DNA of 30,124 nucleotides from Asterionellopsis glacialis (lineage: Eukaryota > Bacillariophyta > Plagiogrammaphyceae > Rhaphoneidales > Asterionellopsidaceae). The stretch is taken from contig WKLE02001323.1 in NCBI GenBank assembly GCA_014885115.2, positions 1-30,124 on the forward strand. The letters are read 5' to 3'. The notes under the pieces were generated by a model. It ran no database searches. It saw only the letters and a program-made list of their open reading frames with translations, and was not told where the DNA came from. Positions within the stretch are counted from its first letter, which is position 1. The number at the start of each line of letters is the position of its first letter. Of this stretch, positions 11,101-19,863 are shown piece after piece. The position numbers and the translations under genes were made by a program.

Positions 11101-13746
11101 TGATGGTTTTGAACAGACAGATGGAGAAGGCCTAGAAGGAAAAATTAACAGGATCGAAAAAGAAAGTACTTCTTTTTACATTAACTTGCGACCTCAGGAC
11201 TTCAAAGCATCAGAGGGAAATGTTTACGGAGAGGACAATCCTGCAAATTTCGATGGCTCTCACAGGGGCGCAAATAAAGGTGACAAGTCAAAAGAGATCT
11301 CCACTCAAGATGCTTCAGACGAGGTTACTTACCAACATAGGAGCCAACGTATCGCTTTCGGTGACTTGTATTCTGTTTTCACAAGAAGGTACCAGCTTCA
11401 GCAGGTGGGTCTTGAATTCTTCGATGTCCACAGGAGTGGTACCTTGCTTGCTTTCTCTAATAATAATGAAAGAGAAGAAGTTTTGCAAAAGATATTGAAT
11501 ACACCACTACCAAATAGTATCTTCCACATTCAAGGCTACGTCTCGTCTATCAACTACAAGAAATTTATGAACAACTGGAAAAATAAGGTTGTATCCCAAT
11601 GGGTTTCGGGGAAAATGACAAACTTTGATTTCTTGATGCATCTGAACTCGTTTGCTGGTCGTTCTTACAATGATTTGACCCAATATCCAGTGTTTCCTTG
11701 GGTCATCGCTGACTACGAGAGTGAAGAGCTGGATCTAAATGACCCAGCCACATTCCGTGACCTATCGAAACCAATGGGCGCTTTAGGAGCTGCCCGTGCA
11801 GAGCAATTCAAAGAACGTTACGAATCTTTGGCGCAAACTTGCTTTACTGACGATGATCCTCCTCCGTTTCACTATGGTACGCATTATTCCTGTGCAGCCT
11901 ATGTCGTGGGATATCTAATGCGGCTCGAACCTTTTTCTAGGCTTGCACTATCATTGCAAGGTGGTCGTTTCGATGTCGCCGACAGATTATTCCACAATGT
12001 TGGCTACAGTTGGCGAAGCGCAAGTCTTGATAACCTTCAAGATGTACGAGAACTTATCCCGGAATTTTTCTATCTGCCTGAGTTCCTTGTGAACAGCAAT
12101 GGATTTGATTTTGGTATAACTCAGTCTGGAAAAACCGTTCACGATGTGACGCTCCCTACATGGGCTAAAGGCTGCCCAAAGCGATTCGTTCGACTCAATC
12201 GTTTGGTAAGTAATATTGTTATCACAGTGGGATTGGTGATCACTACTCCGACTTTTTTAACTTACAAAAATGTAATATGGTCCCTCTACATTTTATCACA
12301 CAGGCTCTTGAAAGCGAATATGTTAGCAAGCATTTGCACAAGTGGGTGGATCTTATCTTTGGCTGCAAGCAACGTGGCCAGGAAGCTGTAGAATGTTTGA
12401 ACTTGTTTGTTCACGTCACTTATGAGGGTGAAGTAGACCTTGAAACCATGGAAGATCCAGTCCAACGAGAGTCTACAATCGCTCAAATTCAAAATTTCGG
12501 CCAAACGCCAAGTCGTTTAGAGAGGAAGCCCTTCCCTCATCGGCAGGTTGCAACGGCACTGAAGGACAAGAGCATTGACTTCGGTTCACTGTCTAATTTA
12601 GCCCCACTAACTCCACCGTTCTGTGTCGTTGGTGCACCATTTATGGTGCATTTGCGTGTTGCCACGACAGATACATGCAAGCTGGGCATGGCTGGCCAAT
12701 CAGATTCCGCTGTTGGTGATATGTGTCTAGTAAGAGGCCAATTGATTGGAGTGGGGCGCACATGTACCTTAATTGTCCCGAAAAAGTATTACTACCGATT
12801 TGGAGGTCCGAATAATGGAGTTAGTGTTCATGCCGCCGCCACGTCGACCAGAGTGCGTGAGCTCAATAAAATGCTCAGTATTCACGATGGTATGCACAGG
12901 GCCCCAATTAGCGTCGCAAAGGCATCTAAGAACGGCTTGTGGTTAGTTACCGGTTGCTTCGACTCAACCGTTCGTGTGTGGCGTTATGACCATAATGCAC
13001 ACAAGATGAATCTTCGAGCAAGTCTATGTGGTCATGAAGGTGGTCGTGTAACGTGCATTGATGTCAGTACAGTTTACGGAACAATAGTAACGGGTGACAT
13101 CAATGGTACTGTTCTTGTTTGGGACCTACGAACTCTAACCTTTTTGCGCCGCCTTCGTCATCCCTTCAAAGATGCTAACGAGAACGACCCTGGTTCTGTT
13201 GCACGTTATCCAGCCGTATCAGTATCCATAAATGATGTGAATGGAAATATCGTCACACTGGTTGGAAGTCATTTGAGTGTGTTCAGTATCAATGGCAGTC
13301 CTATTGCAACTCATGGTCCTGGAGACGAATTTGATGACGGAAACACCAAACCAAGCTGCGCTGTAGCTACCGGTTGTCCAGAATGGGTACAAAACGGTGT
13401 CGCACTTGTTACAGGTCATATGAATGGCGATGTGAACATGTGGAGACTGGATTATGAAGAAGAAAAGCTATATATGTGCCATGGACTTCAAGAGAAACCT
13501 CATTCTTGCCCTATCACGGTGTTACGAGTCGAGGGTGAGCGTCAAGACACTTTGCTTGTTGGAGACAAGTCAGGAAGAATGAGCGTTTGCAAGACGATTC
13601 AACTTGAAAATCTGAATCAAACACAGCTGACCAAAGTTGTTCAAAATATCCGTGATGGTGTCACTAATTACGATATTGAATACGAGGAGAAGAAAACAAC
13701 AGCAAGTGAGGGTGGTGGTCTGATGGGAATATTTACAGCGGAATAA
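2186..13746 (+). CDS. Giant BEACH-domain protein with PH-BEACH and WD40 repeats (WDFY3/ALFY-LvsA type)
   Basis: Spliced CDS: 2186-12205 joined to 12304-13746, about 3820 residues. The start is the first ATG after an in-frame TAG at 2177-2179. Visible in order: a Gln/Asn-rich N-terminus (about 1-50); a long helical solenoid; a ConA-like domain (about 1255-1435, starting near SSGFTYSCWLRLRG); more solenoid (for example FGGVLTPVWFACLLEG near 1975); acidic linkers (about 2780-2805 and 2885-2925); PH-BEACH (about 2945-3115); BEACH (about 3125-3405, with FPWVIADYES, PPPFHYGTHYS, DVRELIPEFFYLPEFL and IQNFGQTPSRL); and WD40 repeats (about 3535-3780). BEACH proteins act as large scaffolds in membrane traffic, lysosome function and autophagy; that role is family knowledge. 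Length is close to WDFY3 and LvsA. No C-terminal FYVE zinc finger is present, unlike WDFY3. The frame is intact, and base composition is richer in G+C than the flanks. The exact subfamily is uncertain. Confidence 0.93.
12206..12303 (+). other. Spliceosomal intron (98 bases, phase 0) inside the BEACH domain
   Basis: Donor GTAAGT follows codon 3340 (Leu), and the acceptor ATCACACAG precedes GCTCTTGAAAGC. Splicing joins RLNRL to ALESEYVSKHLHKWVDL, the expected continuous core of a BEACH domain, and restores the frame into the WD40 region. A TTAAC-type branch-point candidate lies near 12256-12262. The intron has no in-frame stop, but its length is not a multiple of three, so retention shifts frame and ends at 12391, removing the end of BEACH and all WD40 repeats. 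Confidence 0.92.
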
Positions 13747-14284
13747 ACTATAACAGAATGGAACGATCAAGCAACGGATAGGACTGGCTACGACTGAAAA
13801 AAGACTAAGATTGCTGTACAAACATTCGTGCTTTGGAAACCGACTAAATCCAACTATCATAAATAATGATTTTTTTGTGTCAAAGAAAATCTGTGTGTTT
13901 TGATCTCAAGCATCGTGTTTAATTCAGATAATCCAAGTGTGCGCACTCGTTACTTGAAGGCAAAACTTTTCAAATGGGAACCCATTTTACTCGGTACACT
14001 CGCGGTTCCTTCTTTTCCGCGACGAACATTGGGACTAACATAAAATTGCATCATTCTAGCAACTCTAGCAGAAATTCCTCAAATTCGAACGACCCATTAA
14101 TTACTTTATTTACTGTCGCTCATGGACAACAAGTTACAGGTTCAGAGTTCTGTTGTCAAACTTCTTAATTACAGAGGGATCTGTGAGCTTTGAAAACAAT
14201 ACATGCTAGTAACAATGGCCTCGGTTAGGAACCATGACCTTCATTGTGAGTTGATTAAGTGGAAAATGTAATTTTTGACCACAC
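13747..14284. other. 3' flank of the BEACH gene, no further gene seen
   Basis: The stop codon at 13744-13746 overlaps an AATAAA string (13742-13747), and AT-rich sequence with ATAAATAATG follows near 13859. A short plus-strand frame (13974-14168) is Ser/Asn-rich and unsupported. The 3' UTR and polyadenylation site are probably here but cannot be placed. Confidence 0.4.
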
Positions 14285-14752
14285 GATACAGGAAGCAATC
14301 AAAGAACAAAGCGCCATAGGATGGGACATGTATTAAAGGGATGGTTCTCTGCACGATGGGCACAGGCACAAGATGAATACTATGAGGCAAAGAGCAAATA
14401 CGATGAAAAGATGAACAGGAAACATCACAACAAGCTGACATGGAGCAAAGCAGTAATTCAAGGCTTCCACAACATAGCTTTTTCAACTTGGAAATTCCGC
14501 AACAGAGACATTTACGGACAAAATAAGAAGGAGGAGGAAACTATTCTACTGAATAATATGAAATCTAAAGTGAGGAGGGAATATGATAGGAGACATAGTT
14601 TTCCAACAAAAATTCAATGGCGATACTTTACGAGATCAGTGAGCAATCAAGTGAAGGACTGGATTCAAATGTTACGAGCCTGGTACGCAAACTTACAAAC
14701 AGCAATAACAGCCATGGAAGAAAGACCATTACCAGCGACTGGAATTGGATAA
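14285..14752 (+). pseudogene. C-terminal fragment of a LINE ORF2 (RNxxxxG-type tail)
   Basis: One frame from about 14285 reads EAIKEQSAIGWDM. After a one-base shift near 14330, a second frame reads KGWFSARWAQAQDEYYEAKS and later AFSTWKFRNRDIYG, then a charged helical tail ending at 14752. This order (IGW box, W-AQ-YY box, W-x-RN-x(3)-YG box, basic helix) matches, from memory, the C-terminal end of EEP/RT LINE proteins common in diatoms and other microbial eukaryotes, where the last box is usually RNxxxHG. No RT or endonuclease precedes it, so it is an isolated scrap on the strand opposite to the large LINE. The family assignment is an inference without a search. Confidence 0.55.
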
Positions 14753-15485
14753 CGATTCCATGAGGCTGTCCTTGTTTCTTTATACGAAAGAGACCAGTAG
14801 CAAACCCGTGTGCGCCGAGTTACCCATATGGCATGACTCGGATGACACGAAGCCAATTACTTTAGTAGCGCTAGGTAGTTTAATAGTTTATTTATTATAA
14901 TCTGGCAATATCCTTTTGTACCCAAACCAATGCAAGCTCCCTACCCTCATACTTGCATGACAAAATTGCACATACAAATAAGAGGACTTTGAACTTTGTT
15001 TTCCATTGATTTTTTTTGGGATGATAACTTTGGATTTTTTCCAAACCAGAAAATCCATGTTGTAAAATGCAATAAACAAAACTCTGTGTATATGTCAAGC
15101 ATTCTCATGTATACTTAGGATTTTTTTAGATGATATTCCCTCCAATATATTTCCCCCTCCAAGGCAATGATGACAAGACAACTAGCCAGTTGGTCACCAA
15201 AACAATTGGCTGATAAACCTTAGTAGTAACTCCTTAGATTATATTAAAAAATATATTTCTAAGCTTCACATTTCATCATGCCTCCATTATCCAAACTTTC
15301 CTTCTTCTTTCCATTTTGTCCTGGAGTCTCTTTCACCAAGAATTGATTTCTACTATTGCACATTTCCCAGGGGAATTGCTTGTATAAGCATCAAACCATT
15401 TGTCACCCAACAGCTACATCCACAAACCTTCCTTCAGTACCTAACAATGTACCCCACAAACATGTCACACCTCTGACAGAAGTGG
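14753..15485. other. AT-rich spacer, no gene seen
   Basis: No convincing coding frame. The first 130 bases after the LINE scrap are richer in G+C and may be its 3' UTR. The rest is AT-rich with T-runs. The short open frame starting at 15356 shares DNA with the next ORF in another frame and is not supported. Confidence 0.4.
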
Positions 15486-15875
15486 TTGTTGATACTTCTG
15501 ATGATCTCTCTGTTGATGAAAGCACTTACAAGAACTTCCAACTTTTCACAAACTCCTACAGGACCAAACAACCATGTTATGGAGGACAATTCTGATGAAC
15601 AATTAATCCCTACGACATTTGATAGTTCTGCACCCTGTAATGAAGCCATTTATGAAATAATAGCCACAAATGAAAAAATGGCTTATCTTCAGCTCATCAA
15701 CTTGTTGGACAACACATTAGGTGTAAATATTCTCTATGCTTTTGATGTAGTTTTGAAGCAGGTCAAAGACTACTTTGATTCAGGAGTTGATTTCAAAAGA
15801 AAACCACCAACACATAACACACTAATTGGTCATCTTTCTTCTTGGCTTGGGGACAAGTGTAAATCCTCTTCATGA
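15486..15875 (+). CDS. Unidentified ORF, possibly a remnant of a repeat-associated protein
   Basis: This open frame of 129 residues is not recognised by name. Its second half (about residues 65-120) has a run of predicted helix with the pattern LQLINLLDNTLGVNILYAFD, then DYFDSGVDFKRK and NTLIGHLSSW. I recall a similar layout (a helix, a small-residue turn, a FD helix, then a charged loop and LIxxL) in repeat-associated ORFs of diatoms, but could not check it. The N-terminal part is low in complexity, and the true start is unknown. The last 10-30 codons overlap the point where the minus-strand LINE homology ends, so the frame may be cut there. Confidence 0.3.
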   Translation: MLILLMISLLMKALTRTSNFSQTPTGPNNHVMEDNSDEQLIPTTFDSSAPCNEAIYEIIATNEKMAYLQLINLLDNTLGVNILYAFDVVLKQVKDYFDSGVDFKRKPPTHNTLIGHLSSWLGDKCKSSS

Positions 15876-16167
15876 TATGGCTGTCATGCTTTCTGCTAAT
15901 TGTTGCTTTCCACACAATAGGGAATTCAATGGTACCTTGAAATTTGGCAAGAAATTTTCTAACTGTTGAGAAACCGTAGTAATTGGTGAGATATGGGATT
16001 TTGGTATAAGGTTGGTCTAAGATGTGGAAGTTTACCCCTGCGTAAAGTTGTATTTGACTGAGATTGGGAAACATTGATTTGCCAAGATTATCTTGCTGTC
16101 TTATGTAACCAATGAGATATTTTAACTTATTTATTCCTCTGGTGTCTGCCATATGATCTAAACCCAT
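15860..16167 (-). pseudogene. LINE ORF2, post-RT region fragment
   Basis: The minus frame beginning at 16167 has the spacing of the region after RT in EEP/RT LINEs: a NKLKYLIGYIRQQDNLGKSM stretch, an IQLYAGVNFHIL box, then a STVRKFLAKFQGTIE box and a basic VWKATISRKHDSHIM box. The frame stays open to 15793, but LINE-like sequence ends near 15860. The preceding RT core is absent. Confidence 0.6.
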
Positions 16168-16277
16168 ACCTCTGTTTTGTTTGGGTCAATGGACTAAGAA
16201 CATAGGAAAGTTGCAATGATATGTGCTGCCTGCCAGGAAGGCAGAAGTTAATGGTCTTTGGAGTTTATTTGGTTTTA

Positions 16278-16690
16278 TCAAGAGTATGTTATCATTGGTA
16301 ATGATTTTTGACATATGAGCAATGGGATGATTCTATTGTAACATGCCTTGACATCATTGTTATGATTCCCTAGTTGGTGCTGCATAATGAGAGCTGGGTC
16401 TGTTGTCATCCAGAATTTCAGAAGAACATGTTTTGTCTCAAAGCCAGGAAGTCCAGCATGTTGACTATCATGAAGGACTTCATGATCTTGGCAGTGATAA
16501 ATGAATTTTGTGCCCATAGGATTTTAGTGATGCCATTTATGTTAGTCTCAAAAAGATGAATTAAGCAGAGTCTGTGGATTTTGGGCAAGCCTATATCTTT
16601 TTCAATCATGCACAATATGGATTTGAGCCATTGATCCAAGGTGATACTGTGTTTGACAGGTAGGTTCATTTTCATTGTCAGTATATTGAG
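16278..16690 (-). pseudogene. LINE reverse transcriptase, N-terminal part through the domain A region
   Basis: Two overlapping minus frames give the start of RT. From 16675: WLKSILCMIEKDIGLPKIHR then LIHLFETNINGITKILWAQ, the RT fingers motif. After a frameshift near 16470: QHAGLPGF then NNDVKACYNRIIPLL, the domain A region with an Asp retained. Frame is then lost near 16278. Everything from domain B to E, including the YADD-type box, should follow but is missing: only about 110 bases separate this from the post-RT fragment. Confidence 0.65.
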
Positions 16691-17690
16691 GAGTTGTTTG
16701 CTTTTAATTAAAGCTTTATATAATCAGAGGTTGACATTGGACAGTGATGTTAATGTGCCTTCATCCCATTTGGTGCAAAGATGTTTGACATCTGTAGCAG
16801 ACATGTTCATGTCCATGGTAGGTACATTATGTCTCTGTAGATTCTCAATGAATTGTCATATGACCCAGTGAGAATTTCATGAGCAAGTGGCCCTGTTCCA
16901 AGAAATCCTAGATGAGTTGCTCTGTCTGTTTTGCCAAATGGAGGGTCTTGAGATTGTCAAAAGTGAGTATTTGAGTGTTCCAGAATATGGTGGTATATAT
17001 CATTGACATCTCTAATATCCTTCCACTACTGACTTTGTTTTGGCTGTTGTCCATCTGATGGAACTTCAATGTAATACTCTTAACTGTGTTGTATATTGCA
17101 TAAGTCACATCTAATATTCCTATACATGCATTGGCTCTGTTGTCTAGATGTGAGATTATTAAGTTTGGTTTCTAATTTGGTATCATTGTCTTCTGCTGCG
17201 TCTTTTGCTCTTTCTCTTTGATGGGCCTCTTTTTGAATTTTGGTTAATTCCTGTCTGTCTTTGATACATGATCTTGAAGGTTGGGTATGGTTGTATTACA
17301 ATCATTTTTGGAAAAATCCAGTATGTCAGCCAACCTGTCTATGTGTTGACAGAGATCCATGTGTTGATTCCTTGCATTTGATAAGCAAAGCTTCCAGTAC
17401 CTTAGCTTCTGCCCTGCTTGAATTAACCTGTCTGATAATGGGTAGTCAAAAGGTGCATGGAATGATTGTTTTTTTGCCCTGATCAGTATAGAAGTAAAGC
17501 ACTCATCAATCTTATTGAGAGCCTTGGTGTGATGAAATGTCCACCAACTTAGTTGTACTTTTGATAAGTTACTTAGGCATTCTTCAATCAGTGTTTGAAA
17601 GATGTCTGTATGTTTTTTCTTTCTTGAGTTTAATTGTCAGGTGTGTGGTAAGTTGAAATCTAGTGTGGTATATTGAAAAATGTTGTGAAC
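16691..17690 (-). pseudogene. LINE linker between endonuclease and reverse transcriptase
   Basis: Minus-strand translation directly after the endonuclease gives a long helical stretch with few stops. It includes LSWWTFHHTKALNKIDECFT, SDRLIQAGQKLRYWKLCLS and HIDRLADILDFS. This region of Trp- and Lys-rich helices is typical of the segment between EEP and RT in this LINE type. Several stops and frameshifts interrupt it, and coding signal fades below about 17100. Confidence 0.5.
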
Positions 17691-17692
17691 AT

Positions 17693-18604
17693 TTATGTCA
17701 ACATATAGCCCTCAATGATTGGAGTCAATGCAAATCTGAATGGTAAAATTCCAGCTTGTGCCATAGAGTGGGCTACTAGTGGACACCCAAACATGAGATC
17801 TATTTGATCATATCCTGAAATATGAGTTGCAGGATTGTGTTCACTGTAAATGCTATGGTGGAGATTTGTGAGATTGAGCTGATCCATAATTCTTCTTATT
17901 AATGACCAGGGGCTGATAGCTTCAATGTCTGAATTAAATATGAGAAGAATGGTATGATTTTCATTTTGTTTTTGTTGAATAAATTTAGAGAGGTCTTCTA
18001 GAATTTGTTTTCTTTGATCAGGTTTGCTGGTAACAGCATATAATAATGCTGTTTGTTGAGAATGTGCTGTTTGTGCTCCATGATTCCCTGGTTCTTGATA
18101 CACTCAGTATGCCATGATTATGGTGACATCTTTATCCCCATTGAGAGTTTGCCATGTCCATTGACCCAATTTGGTATCTGAGCCAGATGTTTACACTCAT
18201 CTTACATATTCACCAAAGCTTGTGAGACTACTTCCTCCTTGTTGGTGATCATTTTTACTGGCTATGATTGATGTGGAAAATTCTGTTTTTGATGATTTCC
18301 ACCTGAGGAAATCTGGTGATAGTTGTGTGTGTTTCAGAATAGTGTGTGTAAATTTATTGTGTAAATACGGTTTCTTCCAATTCATGTTGGTTTTGGCCAA
18401 ACCCATAATATGAGCTCCTATGCCTTGACATGTGAAAAGAATATCTTGAAGTTTTGTTGAGTCTGTATTAATGCCATTTGGATTGATGAAGAAATACTGT
18501 AGAATGGATGGCGGGCATGTTGTATGGTAATGATGATATGGTGTGTGATTAGGGAGTTTTTGGAGTTGTGATGTAACGTGTTGATGAGACAAAATTGCTT
18601 GCAA
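17693..18604 (-). pseudogene. LINE EEP (AP-like) endonuclease domain
   Basis: Two minus-strand frames, 18604-18197 and 18103-17693, cover an endonuclease/exonuclease/phosphatase fold that would nick target DNA for reverse transcription. The first has FFINPNGINTDS and then IMGLAKTNMNW, where the family normally has a catalytic Glu (ETN); here it is Lys. The second has QQTALLYAVTS, QRKQILEDLSKFIQ, ILLIFNSDIEAI (catalytic Asp region, altered) and YDQIDLMF. The final SDH-type motif reads IIEGYM, so the catalytic His is also lost. A break of about 95 bases separates the halves. Inactive. Confidence 0.7.
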
Positions 18605-18649
18605 AATTTTGAAGTGGAGACAACCCCTATTGTTGCTCTTACCAAAATT

Positions 18650-19286
18650 TAGAGTGATATCCCTGTTTTTGGATCTTGTTGGGTAAGATTTGGTGTCAGA
18701 GATGGATTGTTTGTGTCCATTGGTTGAGATATCTGTGACAATTTGTGATAAATAAAGTTGTTGGTTGCAGTTGTTGGAGTTAACTTGTGAGCTTGAAGCT
18801 GTGCTTCTGTTGTCCTGTTTTCAGTTTCGGTTGCTTTTTATTGTTCTTTGACTGGCAATCAAGATTCCACATTATTCATAGATGAGTGTAATGCTATTGC
18901 TTGACAAACCATTTATTGTACTAAGTCTTTTAGGTCTTTTTGAATTAGTTCTTTTAGCATTGCTTTTTGTCTGCCATATCTTGTGCATGTTGTTTGGCAA
19001 GGTTACAAATGGACTGTTCTATTGATTCTACTTTTGCACTTATGTTTTGAAATTCATTCATATTTGCCTTCCATTCTTTATCTGTGTCCTCTTTCAGTTC
19101 TTGGAACCAAAGTGTGACATTGGACTTGAGCTATGCAACAGAGTTTCATCAATAAAATGAGTGGTGGATGCAGTAGATACCGGAGTATTTGATTTGTAGA
19201 GAGGTGTAACTCATGCTGTGTTTGGAGTAGTAGCTGATGCTGGCAATTTAGATCCTAAAGATGAGATTTTGTCATATGGAAGGTCT
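18650..19286 (-). pseudogene. LINE ORF1-like region, C-terminal part
   Basis: The minus strand continues the frame cut by the LTR element: LPYDKISSLGSKLPAS, then STASTTHFIDETLLHSSS. After a frame change comes a charged helix, FQELKEDTDKEWKANMNEFQ, followed by AKVESIEQSICNLAKQHAQD, which looks like a coiled coil. Several stops are present. Function is not shown; a coiled coil before the endonuclease fits an ORF1 or N-terminal region of a LINE. Confidence 0.5.
19282..19286. repeat. Target site duplication, left copy (GGTCT)
   Basis: GGTCT directly precedes the 5' LTR and is repeated exactly after the 3' LTR (24026-24030). Five bases is the usual size for Ty3/gypsy integrases. It lies inside LINE coding sequence. 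Confidence 0.85.
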
Positions 19287-19792
19287 TGCAGTAGGCGAGT
19301 TGTGCAAGAGGTACAACTTGCATAATATGACATCAATCAACTATAGTATAAACATACCGTGATGCAATGATGTCATGGATAAGACACATGTGGTGACGTG
19401 CCACGTACAAAGACAAACTGGTGTCACAGGCAAAGCACGTGCAGTGATGATCTTAAGCAGCATAACTCCAGTTGTGATATGTCACATCAGAATGCAGTGA
19501 CATGCTGTCACTCCATGGCAGTACAACTTCAGTCTTGACACCAAACAGGTGATCTGGCGGACTCTTATTGGCTGCCTTGGGGAGTTTGGTTCACATGATA
19601 AAACCAAACTCCACCAGAACCAAACTCTAAGTAGATTGGCTGTAGGACCCGTAAAAGAAATAGGTGTCAAAGATGAAATGGTGAATTGTCAAGTGTTTTT
19701 TAGGACTAGTTAAAATAGCTCATAATTTGTTCACTCTAACAAAATCTACTCCCTTTTCGACTACTTTTCAATATTGTTGTCAGCATAGTGCA
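19287..19792 (+). repeat. 5' LTR
   Basis: 506 bases, TG...CA ends. The last 260 bases are nearly identical to the 3' LTR; the first part differs by many substitutions and three insertions of roughly 15-25 bases. It holds a hairpin (arms 19300-19308 and 19317-19325), CRE-like 8-mers TGACATCA (19328-19335) and TGATGTCA (19368-19375), TGACGT (19394-19399), and an 11-base perfect inverted repeat (19581-19591 with 19602-19612). Confidence 0.88.
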
Positions 19793-19863
19793 TAGTGTTA
19801 ACACTCCATACAAAAAGCGGTAAGTAATTAACAGATATCATCTTTATTTTCACTAACTCAACC
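19793..19863 (+). other. Leader and primer-binding region
   Basis: One base after the LTR comes a perfect 12-base palindrome, AGTGTTAACACT (19794-19805). The usual TGG start of a tRNA 3'-end primer site is absent. Priming could use an internal tRNA segment or a self-paired RNA, or the site may have decayed; the sequence does not decide. The gag ATG is at 19864. Confidence 0.5.

Noticed and set aside
12206..12391. Stop at 12391 as the real end of the BEACH protein
   Set aside because: The sequence past 12205 leaves the BEACH pattern, while splicing at GTAAGT/CACAG restores it exactly.
13500..13746. C-terminal FYVE finger as in WDFY3
   Set aside because: No CxxC series or R(R/K)HHCR-like motif is seen before the stop.
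13742..13747. AATAAA overlapping the stop codon as the polyadenylation signal
   Set aside because: The motif arises from GAA-TAA-A at the stop and would leave almost no 3' UTR; no independent support.
17240..17482. Plus-strand open frame opposite the LINE
   Set aside because: The minus strand here carries the LINE linker; the plus frame is its shadow.
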